Part shown: one piece after another, positions 49,716 through 57,194 of the stretch | How the letters are laid out: the number at the start of each line of letters is the position of its first letter | How positions within the stretch are numbered: position 1 is the first letter of the stretch | Assembly: GCF_018613065.1 (NCBI RefSeq) | Contig: NZ_JAGGQW010000035.1 | Span: forward strand, 62,001-126,000 | DNA from: Bacillus sp. ISL-7 | GTDB lineage: Bacteria > Bacillota > Bacilli > Bacillales_B > DSM-18226 | Length of the DNA stretch: 64,000 nucleotides | Direction of reading: 5' to 3' | Made by a program: the position numbers and the translations under genes | Notes under the pieces: model-generated | Database searches by the model: none | What the model saw: only the letters and a program-made list of their open reading frames with translations | What the model was told of the DNA's origin: nothing

Positions 49716-50768
49716 TTAAAAACTACCTGTATTGACTTTTTCTGGTCGAGTTACTGGTTCAGTTAATTTTTTGCCATTGTCATTTTTGATGTCTGCCTTG
49801 CCATTTACTTGAACAGCCACTTTTTCAACACCCTCTTGTTCCGTTAAGGAAAGCACGAGTGCATCTAGTAAATGCTGTGAAATTTCCTTTTCTTCAAAGC
49901 TGCCAAAAATATTCTCATTAAAGTTCAAGGTTACTTGTCCGTCCTCGTACTTTGGCGCCTCTAGGAGTTTAACATCTGACATAAATTCAGATACGAGTGG
50001 TGATTTCCCACTAGGTCCTTTTATTAATTCATTGACGACTGCAACATAGGGATCTTTCTCAGTGTTGCTAACCCGGCGCGTCACAGGTACATAATAGTAG
50101 GAGCCTTCTTCACCGCCAATATAATAGACAGTTACTGGTTTGGTATTGGTGATATCAGTTACATCCGCTGTATCATAGTTGATACCGGTGGCTCTTGAAA
50201 GGTTTTCACTTATTGGTGTTCCATTAACAGGCATTTCCGTTAAATCATGACCGTTCATTTTTAGCTTAACGGTTTTAACATTATCAAACTGAGTCAGCGT
50301 CCAAGTGACCGATTGGAGGATCTTCATCTCATCTTCAGCTTGGTAATTCTTAAACTCTTTTGAAAAATTAACCGTGGCGACGCCATCTTTATCAATATTC
50401 ACAGACAGATCCGTGTCCTCTGGAAGGACTGCTCGAAAATCATTTGGTAGTTGATCTGTAACAGGTCCATTCGCCACTAAATATTCAAGGGCTTGTTTAG
50501 CAACTGATGTTGTTTTCGGTAGGTCCAATGTTTGCGGTACAACATAGCCATCTTTATCAATCAGATAAAGCTCCGTTTTGACTGTGTCTTCTTGCTTAGC
50601 CGTTTCTTTAGCCGTCGGTTCCTTACTCGTTGTTTTTTCCGCAATAGTCGTACTCTTTGGTGGATCAATTTTCTTTTGTGTTTCCGACCCTAATAATCCA
50701 CAACCTGACAGTAGAACTGTTGAAGTAAGCACAGTCGACATAAGGATCTTTGCTTTATTTTTAGACAT
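49716..50768 (-). CDS. gerM: GerM, spore lipoprotein with two GerMN domains
   Basis: 350 residues. A lipoprotein signal with lipobox LLSGC (residues 19-23) anchors it to a membrane. Two GerMN domains follow (about 75-200 and 215-335), seen in the repeated VAKQALEYLVANGPV and VVNELIKGPSGKSP, and VKLLEAPKYEDGQVTLNFNENIF segments. GerM stabilises the SpoIIIA-SpoIIQ channel complex and is needed for sporulation and germination. Position between rph and racE is as in B. subtilis. Confidence 0.95.
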   Translation of the reverse strand: MSKNKAKILMSTVLTSTVLLSGCGLLGSETQKKIDPPKSTTIAEKTTSKEPTAKETAKQEDTVKTELYLIDKDGYVVPQTLDLPKTTSVAKQALEYLVANGPVTDQLPNDFRAVLPEDTDLSVNIDKDGVATVNFSKEFKNYQAEDEMKILQSVTWTLTQFDNVKTVKLKMNGHDLTEMPVNGTPISENLSRATGINYDTADVTDITNTKPVTVYYIGGEEGSYYYVPVTRRVSNTEKDPYVAVVNELIKGPSGKSPLVSEFMSDVKLLEAPKYEDGQVTLNFNENIFGSFEEKEISQHLLDALVLSLTEQEGVEKVAVQVNGKADIKNDNGKKLTEPVTRPEKVNTGSF

Positions 50769-50895
50769 AACTATTTCCCCCTAAGACAGTTTGTACTAAC
50801 ATGTATACGAGCCTAGAGAGAAATTAGACCGACTTACACAAGAAAAATAGAACAATATTTAAAAAAATAACATAAATAGTAACAATGGTAAAAAT

Positions 50896-50935
50896 GGTGT
50901 CAGGCACCACTCGTGTACAAATGTCCACGAGCGGT
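50896..50935. repeat. Degenerate copy of a GGTGTCAGGCACC palindromic repeat
   Basis: GGTGTCAGGCACC at 50896-50908 is identical to the left arm of the 60.5-kb palindrome; here it runs into a different hairpin, CTCGTG/CACGAG (50910-50931). It lies between gerM and racE. Confidence 0.65.
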
Positions 50936-50966
50936 GGACGTTATCATTTTTTCAGCAAAATAAAAA

Positions 50967-50992
50967 CGAGCCTCTTATTTAAAGAAGGCTCG
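50967..50992 (-). terminator. Terminator after racE
   Basis: CGAGCC/GGCTCG stem extended by imperfect pairing, followed by TTTTTATTTT on the minus strand. Confidence 0.75.
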
Positions 50993-50994
50993 AC

Positions 50995-51789
50995 TTATAG
51001 CTTGATCTTTTGCACATTGTTAATTGGATTCCCCAGCCATTGTGAGGCGATTTTTGAAAATATCCGCCTTGAACCGGTAGTGTAAAATTCATGCTCTGGT
51101 TCTTCTTCACACGAATCAAGTAACCCATTAAATTGGAGGATTGCACTTATTTCTCGAGCGGTCTCATCACCAGAACTAATTACGCTTACAGACTCACCCA
51201 TGACATTTTTTATGACAGGTTCAAGCAATGGGTAATGGGTGCAGCCTAAAATAAGGGTATCCAGGTTCTGATTCTGCATCGGCTTTAAAGCCTCGTCGAC
51301 AATTCTTTCCGCAATCGGTCCACCAAATTCATCACTCTCTACAAGAGGGACAAATTTTGGACAAGCATGTGCTTTGACAAAAAGCCGGCTATTTAATGAT
51401 TTCAAGGCTCTTTCATAAGCACCACTTTTTACTGTACCCACTGTGCCGATAATTCCGACACGGTAGTTTTTTGTCTTTTTGATTGCCGCCCGTGCGCCTG
51501 GATTAATTACCCCTAAGACTGGGATGGACAATTCCTTACGAATCTCGTCTAGTGCCGCTGCTGTTGCCGTATTGCAGGCAATTACGAGCATCTTAATCTT
51601 CTTTTCTAATAAAAAAGAGGTCATTTCCCAAGTGAACCTCTTTACTTCCTTTGTTGTTCTCGGACCATATGGGCAACGTGCGGTATCCCCCAAATAGATG
51701 ATTTTCTCATTTGGAAGCTGTCTGATTACCTCTTTGGCAACAGTTAATCCGCCAACGCCGGAATCAATAACACCAATTGCTTGTTTCAA
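50995..51789 (-). CDS. racE: Glutamate racemase
   Basis: 264 residues. [15 protein letters not shown], the catalytic cysteine [10 protein letters not shown], and the second catalytic cysteine [12 protein letters not shown] are present. It provides D-glutamate for peptidoglycan. TTG start at 51789 with AGAGGCG upstream; 14 bp after the MarR gene, so the two are probably co-transcribed as ysmB-racE. Confidence 0.97.
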   Translation of the reverse strand: MKQAIGVIDSGVGGLTVAKEVIRQLPNEKIIYLGDTARCPYGPRTTKEVKRFTWEMTSFLLEKKIKMLVIACNTATAAALDEIRKELSIPVLGVINPGARAAIKKTKNYRVGIIGTVGTVKSGAYERALKSLNSRLFVKAHACPKFVPLVESDEFGGPIAERIVDEALKPMQNQNLDTLILGCTHYPLLEPVIKNVMGESVSVISSGDETAREISAILQFNGLLDSCEEEPEHEFYTTGSRRIFSKIASQWLGNPINNVQKIKL

Positions 51790-51803
51790 ACTTATCGCCT
51801 CTT

Positions 51804-52253
51804 TTAACGCATTTCCTGATGCAATTTCGTTAAGCTTTTTTGAAGAAGTTGAATTTCTTCAGATGAGAAATCGACCAACACTTCTTCTAAATAGACTTGA
51901 CGCTTTTTAATCACTTCATCAATGATTCGCTTGCCCTCTTCAAGTAGATGAATTCTGACAACACGACGATCGTTTGGATTTTTTACCCGCTCTACGAGTA
52001 AATTTTTCTCCATTCGATCAACAAGATCTGTCGTCGTACTGCATGCCAAATACATCTTATTAGAGAGCTCCCCAATTGTCATATCACCATCTTCAAAGAG
52101 CCATTGCAATGCAATGAATTGCGGTGGAGTAATCGTATAATTACTTAGCATTTCTCTTCCTTTTTGCTTGATGATCCCAGAGATGTAGCGTAAATCCTTC
52201 TCAATATTGGCAACAATGTCACCATTTGCTTCTTGTGAATTTTCGTGTTTCAT
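51804..52253 (-). CDS. ysmB: MarR-family transcriptional regulator, YsmB-like
   Basis: 149 residues. The winged helix-turn-helix (about 60-115) has [54 protein letters not shown], the standard MarR recognition and wing. It precedes racE as in B. subtilis. A perfect palindrome upstream is a likely autoregulatory operator. ATG at 52253 with TAGGAG upstream. Confidence 0.93.
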   Translation of the reverse strand: MKHENSQEANGDIVANIEKDLRYISGIIKQKGREMLSNYTITPPQFIALQWLFEDGDMTIGELSNKMYLACSTTTDLVDRMEKNLLVERVKNPNDRRVVRIHLLEEGKRIIDEVIKKRQVYLEEVLVDFSSEEIQLLQKSLTKLHQEMR

Positions 52254-52302
52254 CTCATAACACTCCTATAAAAAGCTTCTCTTCTCCTCAAGACCATATC
52301 TA

Positions 52303-52321
52303 TTTAAACATATTGTTTAAA
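52303..52321. promoter_or_regulatory. 19-bp palindrome, probable MarR operator
   Basis: TTTAAACA-TAT-TGTTTAAA, a perfect inverted repeat with 8-bp arms and a 3-bp spacer, 50 bp upstream of the MarR start. Size and symmetry suit a MarR dimer. Confidence 0.6.
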
Positions 52322-52415
52322 AATTAAATATCTAAATACTTACCTTATTTTCTACTTTTTTCGCTAAAAATTCAAGTTGAAACTATTAGAAATATTAGTT
52401 TAAGACTCTTTGGAG

Positions 52416-52421
52416 TATAAT
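52416..52421 (+). promoter_or_regulatory. -10 box of the HesB-like gene
   Basis: Consensus TATAAT 41 bp before the start; -35 weak. Confidence 0.4.
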
Positions 52422-52461
52422 AAAATAGAAATTAGAATAATCGACCAAAGGTGAGATAAGA

Positions 52462-52764
52462 ATGGAAATTGTAATCAGCAAGACAGCACTAAAGTGGTTT
52501 AAAGACGAAGTAGAGTTAAAAACAGGAGATAAGGTGAAGTTTTATCCAAAGGTTTATGGAAACAGCCCTGTGCAAGAAGGTTTTTCGCTCGGTTTCACAG
52601 TAGATAACGAGCCAATCGATATGATAACTAAATTCGAATCAGAGGGCATGTGGTTTTATGTTGAAGAAAGGGACTTGTGGTTTTTTAATGGACATGATTT
52701 ACAGGTAAATTACAATGAAAAAACAGATGAATTAGAATATAGTTATACCAAGTCACCGGAATAA
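52462..52764 (+). CDS. HesB/YneR-like protein lacking cluster-binding cysteines
   Basis: 100 residues in the IscA/HesB-like fold (EIVISKTALKWFKDEV..KVKFYPKVYG..GFSLGFTVD). It has no cysteines, so the three Cys that hold Fe-S clusters in IscA are absent; it belongs with the YneR-type paralogues of Bacillus, whose role is unknown. ATG at 52462 with AAAGGTGAG upstream; ends at a bidirectional hairpin. Confidence 0.82.
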   Translation: MEIVISKTALKWFKDEVELKTGDKVKFYPKVYGNSPVQEGFSLGFTVDNEPIDMITKFESEGMWFYVEERDLWFFNGHDLQVNYNEKTDELEYSYTKSPE

Positions 52765-52778
52765 TAGAATACTCAACA

Positions 52779-52812
52779 AAAATAGGAAGGTTGTTCTCAG
52801 CCCTCCTATTTT
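52779..52812. terminator. Hairpin between the HesB-like gene and the histidine kinase
   Basis: AAAATAGGA/TCCTATTTT (9 bp) around a 16-nt loop, with T-rich flanks; both convergent genes end here. Confidence 0.6.
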
Positions 52813-52842
52813 AGTCTTTATTAAAACTCCTGCCTATTTTAT

Positions 52843-53988
52843 TTACCATTTTTTCGAAAAACCTCTCCCCCTCTGTTTAGACCTTTCCATCTTATCTCCA
52901 TTAATTGGCAGTATAACTTCGATTAGCGTTCCTTTTTCATCGCTCCAAAAATGAACGGTCCCATGGTGATTATCAACAATTTGTTTGGAATTCATAATTC
53001 CTAATCCAGTGCCGCTCTCTTTTGTAGTAAAAAATGGTTCCCCTACTCGTTTTAATACATGATGCGGCATTCCACTTCCTGTATCCTTAATTAGCATCTT
53101 TACTTGATTAAAACCGTGCTTTTTCAGCTCAATAGTGATCACCCCGCCATTCGACATCGCTTCAATCGCATTTTTTAAAAAATTTATAACCACTTGTTTT
53201 AGTTGATTTTTATCGCCGTTGATGATTAAATTTCCACAATCATTAACAAATTCAATCTGCACATTATTCATAATTGCCTGGGTATCAATCAGCGTTTTCA
53301 CATCTTCAATCAATGCTTGTAAAAGCACTGGCTCAAACTTTAGATCTTGTGGTTTTGCGAGTATCAATAACTCACTGAGAATGAGTTCAATTCTATCAAT
53401 TTCCGATTGGATAATATCAAAGTAAGATTTATGGTCATTTAGCTTTGTTTCTATTAATTGAAGAAACCCTTTAATCGCAGTGAGTGGATTTCGTACTTCA
53501 TGTGCAATCCCTGCTGCCAATTGGCCAGCTACATTTAATTTCTCAGCATTTAGTAATAGTTCTAGTGTTTTTTTTCGATCAGTTATATCCCTGATAATAA
53601 CATGCCTTGCTCGTTTATTTTGAAATATCGTGGGAATTCCTTTTACTTCCGCCTCAAACACAGTGCCATCCAACCTGATCAATTTATATTCAAAAAAGTC
53701 TGTTGCATCCCCACGCGTTACTATTTCCACCCGTTCTTTAATACGCCCATGATAATCAGGATGGATGAGATCGACTATTTTCTTTTGTTGAATTTCTTCT
53801 TTGTTTGATGCTCCAAATAATCTTGCACCCGTTTCATTTATAAAAAGAATGTCATCTTCACAGGCAATGATTACGGCGTCAGGTGAATTGTCAACTAAAT
53901 CCCGATAGGATTCTTCACGTTTTTCTAATTCTTCTTCTATATTCGTTTGAATTGATCCATTATAAGTTGCTTTTATTGAACTGCCCAT
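52843..53988 (-). CDS. Cytoplasmic PAS-domain sensor histidine kinase (orphan)
   Basis: 381 residues and no membrane helix. One PAS domain (about 25-140, YRDLVDNSPDAVIIACEDD) is followed by the dimerisation/phosphoacceptor helix with AAGIAHEVRNPLTAIKGFLQLI and an ATPase domain with N box (VINFLKNAIEAM), G1 (IKDTGSGM), and G2 (TGLGIMNSK). No response regulator is adjacent, as in the sporulation kinases KinA-KinE that phosphorylate Spo0F; this one most resembles KinE/YkrQ type layout. The target is inference. ATG at 53988 has a distant ribosome binding site. Confidence 0.85.
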   Translation of the reverse strand: MGSSIKATYNGSIQTNIEEELEKREESYRDLVDNSPDAVIIACEDDILFINETGARLFGASNKEEIQQKKIVDLIHPDYHGRIKERVEIVTRGDATDFFEYKLIRLDGTVFEAEVKGIPTIFQNKRARHVIIRDITDRKKTLELLLNAEKLNVAGQLAAGIAHEVRNPLTAIKGFLQLIETKLNDHKSYFDIIQSEIDRIELILSELLILAKPQDLKFEPVLLQALIEDVKTLIDTQAIMNNVQIEFVNDCGNLIINGDKNQLKQVVINFLKNAIEAMSNGGVITIELKKHGFNQVKMLIKDTGSGMPHHVLKRVGEPFFTTKESGTGLGIMNSKQIVDNHHGTVHFWSDEKGTLIEVILPINGDKMERSKQRGRGFSKKW

Positions 53989-54021
53989 CTTTATTTATCT
54001 ATTCCTTCCCCAATAAAATAA

Positions 54022-54053
54022 AAGCCAAGATAGGAGTCATCCCATCCTGGCTT
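54022..54053 (-). terminator. Terminator after the DUF2294-like gene
   Basis: AAGCCA/TGGCTT outer pairing with an imperfect inner stem and TTTTATTTTATT tail on the minus strand. Confidence 0.65.
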
Positions 54054-54093
54054 ATGTCTAGCTCAATTGAAATTGTCTAGTTCACTTCCGCCT

Positions 54094-54795
54094 TTATGCT
54101 GTTGGTGATAATATTAGTACGATTACACTTTTATCGCGATAAAAATCCCAATCCACAAATATATCATTCACTTTCGTTTGTAGAATCGATTCAAAATTAC
54201 CGCTATTATGTAATAATCGCTTCTCTAGATTCCGTTTCGCAATCCTTAATATCTCAAAGTTCCCTAAACGAATTAACTCCTTCTCAATTGGCACAAGAAT
54301 TCCATTTCTAATAACTACCAGCGTTCTTTCATTTAATAAATAGGAAACGACCTCTTCAGGCGTTTTTTCCGCTTGAAGGCTTATTCTATTAATTTCTTGG
54401 TGAAGAGATTCTTGACCATGATAATTACAGGTTTTTTCATTATTAATTTCGATTTCGGTCGAGGTAGAGCCAATACAAACAAATAATCCACTTTTATTAT
54501 GTAAATCCCAATCATAATAAAACTCATTAACTTCCATACTTGTCAAAATTTTAATATAGGCTTTAAACTCAGGGATTAATTTTTGCATCAACAAATCTCT
54601 TGTTGTTTGGATCATCGCTTCTTGGTGCTGCCCTAACAAAACACTTTCAGAAGGCGAAATAAAGTTTCGTAAATAAACAGTCAGTATCGTGTGATTATAG
54701 GAAACATAAACAGATTCGGGACCTTTGCCGAAGTTTTCACGGAGTGTTCTCCCAATATAACCCGCCAGTTCTGTTTGCACTTGTTTGTATTCCAA
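54094..54795 (-). CDS. Tandem DUF2294-like protein
   Basis: 233 residues from a TTG at 54795 (AAAGGATG upstream); the frame is open to 54825. Two related domains: about 1-105 (YIGRTLRENFGKGPESVYVSY..VYLRNFISPSE) and about 135-230 (EEVVSYLLNERTLVVIRNGILVPIEKELIRLG..KVNDIFVDWDFYRDKSVIVLIL). Both end in a matching strand-D-W-D pattern (YDWDLHNKSG and VDWDFYRDKS). DUF2294 has no known function. Flanked by its terminator and an intergenic region; not in an operon. Confidence 0.65.
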   Translation of the reverse strand: MEYKQVQTELAGYIGRTLRENFGKGPESVYVSYNHTILTVYLRNFISPSESVLLGQHQEAMIQTTRDLLMQKLIPEFKAYIKILTSMEVNEFYYDWDLHNKSGLFVCIGSTSTEIEINNEKTCNYHGQESLHQEINRISLQAEKTPEEVVSYLLNERTLVVIRNGILVPIEKELIRLGNFEILRIAKRNLEKRLLHNSGNFESILQTKVNDIFVDWDFYRDKSVIVLILSPTA

Positions 54796-54946
54796 GAAAA
54801 ACATCCTTTGATGAGATAAAAGCATTATTTCTTTTATCCTAGGTTTATTTTAAATGTCTATAACTAGATTATCAATTTATTTATAAAGATTTATTCGCAA
54901 TTTTTGTAACAAATTCTTTTCGTTGACAATTTCGCACTGAATTCGT

Positions 54947-55019
54947 GGTTGTTATCACACACAACCTGAATAAAATTATTTCCTAGATTAACAATAACCT
55001 TAGTGTTACTTTTTAACAC
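54947..55019. promoter_or_regulatory. Two inverted repeats before the 39-aa gene
   Basis: GGTTGT-N8-ACAACC (54947-54966) and GTGTTA-N5-TAACAC (55003-55019) lie 27-100 bp upstream of the small gene. No clear sigma-A promoter is visible between them, so a regulator or alternative sigma factor may act here. Confidence 0.4.
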
Positions 55020-55045
55020 GAATCTTCAATGTGGAGGGATATGCT

Positions 55046-55165
55046 TTGAATATTCTCTTTAGCTTATTCTCAACCTTAATTATTATGGGGGTTAGAGCAG
55101 CCTTCTTATTTAGTCATACCACTTCCCGGCTAAAATTGTGGTTTAGAATGCCTGCTTTCAAGTAA
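55046..55165 (+). CDS. 39-residue small protein, probably membrane-associated
   Basis: Not recognised. A TTG at 55046 has GGAGGG about 8 bases upstream. The product reads MNILFSLFSTLIIMGVRAAF then a basic tail (SRLKLWFRMPAFK), a hydrophobic helix plus positive C-terminus. It has its own hairpin terminator and two upstream inverted repeats, which support a real gene. It lies beside gerE on the opposite strand. Confidence 0.5.
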   Translation: MNILFSLFSTLIIMGVRAAFLFSHTTSRLKLWFRMPAFK

Positions 55166-55205
55166 GCATAAAAGTATTTTTCAAGTATCGCTGATCTGCA
55201 TTGTA

Positions 55206-55243
55206 GACAAAAGGGTAAGCATTTTGTTTGCTTCCCTTTTTTA
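55206..55243 (+). terminator. Terminator after the 39-aa gene
   Basis: AAAGGG and AAGCA arms pair with TGCTT and CCCTTT around a short loop with one mismatch, followed by a T run on the plus strand. Confidence 0.65.
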
Positions 55244-55264
55244 TGGCTATCTATTCAAAATTAA

Positions 55265-55290
55265 ACCGGCCTCCCCAAGAGGATGCCGGT
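55265..55290 (-). terminator. Terminator after gerE
   Basis: ACCGGC/GCCGGT stem with inner pairing, TTAATTTTG tail on the minus strand. Confidence 0.6.
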
Positions 55291-55295
55291 CATAA

Positions 55296-55520
55296 TTAAA
55301 GTTCTAGCTCTCCCATTCGAAGGAGCTCTACAACTGCTTGTGAACGCCCCTTTACACCAAGCTTTTGCATGGCATTTGAAATGTGATTCCGAACCGTTTT
55401 TTCGCTTATAAATAATTCACCAGCGATTTCTTTCGTTGTTTTGTCTTGTACTAATAACTCGAATACTTCTCTTTCTCGTTTGGTGAGTAACGGCTTGTGA
55501 TTATAAACATTCTCCTTCAA
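55296..55520 (-). CDS. gerE: GerE, LuxR-type regulator of late spore coat genes
   Basis: 74 residues from a TTG at 55520 with AAGGAGG 10 bases upstream; this gives exactly the B. subtilis length, while the longer frame to 55583 overlaps the probable promoter. From [25 protein letters not shown] onward it is almost identical to B. subtilis GerE, with the LuxR/FixJ helix-turn-helix. It acts in the mother cell with sigma-K on coat genes. Confidence 0.97.
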   Translation of the reverse strand: MKENVYNHKPLLTKREREVFELLVQDKTTKEIAGELFISEKTVRNHISNAMQKLGVKGRSQAVVELLRMGELEL

Positions 55521-55582
55521 GTACTGTAACCCTCCTTGCCTTCGCCAGTATGAACACGGGGTGGGTATATATTTAGTCAACA

Positions 55583-55612
55583 TATCTTATGTGAACAGTT
55601 CTAATGTAGTGA
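55583..55612 (-). promoter_or_regulatory. Probable sigma-K promoter of gerE
   Basis: Minus-strand CATAAGATA (55591-55583) matches the sigma-K -10 consensus CATANNNTA, and an AC lies about 17 bases upstream as expected for the -35. gerE is sigma-K-dependent in B. subtilis. Confidence 0.6.
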
Positions 55613-55647
55613 CTATATTTACAAACAGATGATTGGTTTTTATAAAA

Positions 55648-55672
55648 AAAACTCCTAGCGATTAGGAGTTTT
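55648..55672 (-). terminator. Terminator overlapping the end of the sortase gene
   Basis: ACTCCTA/TAGGAGT stem (55651-55657 with 55663-55669), extended by A/T pairs, with a T7-8 tail on the minus strand; the stop codon is in the loop. Confidence 0.8.
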
Positions 55673-56243
55673 TGGGCTTTGCATAAATAATGTATCGTTT
55701 TGGGGCATTTCCTATATAACTAAACGGGTAACAGGTTGTTAAGATTAATTCCTCTTTATTATGTTGGAGCGTAATAATGCTCGTATCATCAGACTTAACA
55801 ATTTTGGTATCAATTATTTCATAAGTATAGGATCCATACGGCATTTCCATCTTCAGTGAATCGCCAATCTCAAGTTCCCCTAATTTACGAAAAACGGTGT
55901 CTCGATGTCCTGAAAGAACAATTTGTCCTTGATCACCAGGATAATAGGCTCCTTTATAATGGCCGACACCTTTTTCGAGATCATCGGGGTAGGTTCCTTC
56001 GATGATTGCTAACTCTGCTTTGATTTTTGGAATGGCTAAAAGACCAACTGTCTCCCCCATTTTTGGCGGCTTGCTGTTTACTTCCCTCTTTTTAGGGGCA
56101 TCTTCAGGCTGGTCTGCAATTAGTTCCTTAGCTTGCTTGAGTGAAGCATGTGTTTGCGTTTTCACATCTATAAATTGCCAAAGCCCAATACCTACTAATA
56201 TTAATCCTGTAAGAATAATTAACAGCGGAAATTTAGATTTCAC
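55662..56243 (-). CDS. Class D sortase
   Basis: 193 residues: membrane helix (about 7-25), linker, and the sortase barrel with the catalytic histidine in LSGHRDT, cysteine in LTTCYPF and arginine in NAPKRYII. The short N-terminal anchor and LTTCYPF form suit class D. It should attach LPxTx-type proteins to the wall, but no substrate with such a motif is encoded in the window. It lies between gerE and sdhB, a place where B. subtilis has other genes. GTG start at 56243 with GGAAGG upstream. Confidence 0.9.
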   Translation of the reverse strand: MKSKFPLLIILTGLILVGIGLWQFIDVKTQTHASLKQAKELIADQPEDAPKKREVNSKPPKMGETVGLLAIPKIKAELAIIEGTYPDDLEKGVGHYKGAYYPGDQGQIVLSGHRDTVFRKLGELEIGDSLKMEMPYGSYTYEIIDTKIVKSDDTSIITLQHNKEELILTTCYPFSYIGNAPKRYIIYAKPKNS

Positions 56244-56340
56244 CTGTATGTACCTTCCTTTTTCAACGAACTAACGTTATTAATAAGAGTATAACAAATC
56301 ACTACTGAAAGAACCATTGCAATTGTAGCCCATAGACGAC

Positions 56341-56379
56341 AAAAAACCTTCTTTTCAATGATAGAAAAGAAGGTTTTTT
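56341..56379. terminator. Terminator after sdhCAB
   Basis: A perfect 16-bp stem (AAAAAACCTTCTTTTC/GAAAAGAAGGTTTTTT) with a 7-nt loop. T tracts in both directions. Confidence 0.92.
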
Positions 56380-56417
56380 GAATCACATTTTAATTAAACG
56401 AAAAGTCTTCCGCCATT

Positions 56418-57179
56418 CTATGCGTGGTCGCTTCCAAAGAAGCTTCTGAAGGCTTGAATGGTTGTATCACGATTTAATGCAGCAATTGAGGTAGTCAACG
56501 GAATACCTTTCGGACAAGATTGAACACAGTTCTGTGAGTTACCACAGTTTGCAAGTCCGCCGTCGCCCATTATCGCTTCAAGTCTTTCTGCCTTATTCAT
56601 TGCACCAGTTGGATGGGCATTGAAAAGACGAACTTGAGAAAGCGGCTGTGCCCCAATAAAGTTTGATTGGCTGTTTACGTTCGGGCATGCCTCAAGGCAA
56701 ACCCCACATGTCATACATTTAGAAAGCTCATAAGCCCATTGACGCTTTGTCTCAGGCATACGTGGTCCTGGGCCCAAATCATAGGTACCATCGATTGGGA
56801 TCCATGCTTTCACTTTCTTTAAGGCATCAAACATTCTACTCCGGTCAACCTGCAAGTCACGAACCACTGGGAAAGTTTTCATCGGAGCTAATCGAATCGG
56901 CTGCTCCAATTGGTCGACAAGTGCTGAACAGGCTTGACGAGGCTTCCCGTTGATCACCATGGAACATGCACCGCAAACTTCTTCAAGACAGTTCATATCC
57001 CAGGCAACAGGACTAGAATCTTGTCCTTTTGCGTTTAATGGGTTCTTACGGATTTCCATTAACGCCGAGATGACATTCATATTCGGACGGTAAGGAACCT
57101 CAAATTCCTCCTGATAAGGAGTAGTATTTTCGTTATCTTGACGTGAAATAATAAATTTAACCATTTTAGTTTCAGACAT
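56418..57179 (-). CDS. sdhB: Succinate dehydrogenase iron-sulfur subunit
   Basis: 253 residues. The 2Fe-2S cysteines (CLEEVCGACSM..C), 4Fe-4S motif (CMTCGVCLEACP) and 3Fe-4S motif (CGNSQNCVQSCPKG) are intact. It passes electrons from FAD to menaquinone via SdhC. 15 bp after sdhA. Confidence 0.98.
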   Translation of the reverse strand: MSETKMVKFIISRQDNENTTPYQEEFEVPYRPNMNVISALMEIRKNPLNAKGQDSSPVAWDMNCLEEVCGACSMVINGKPRQACSALVDQLEQPIRLAPMKTFPVVRDLQVDRSRMFDALKKVKAWIPIDGTYDLGPGPRMPETKRQWAYELSKCMTCGVCLEACPNVNSQSNFIGAQPLSQVRLFNAHPTGAMNKAERLEAIMGDGGLANCGNSQNCVQSCPKGIPLTTSIAALNRDTTIQAFRSFFGSDHA

Positions 57180-57194
57180 TCTTCCTACTCCCCC

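Noticed and set aside
55521..55583. 95-residue GerE with an N-terminal extension
   Set aside because: The extra codons overlap a sigma-K-like -10 box, and the TTG start gives the family's 74 residues.
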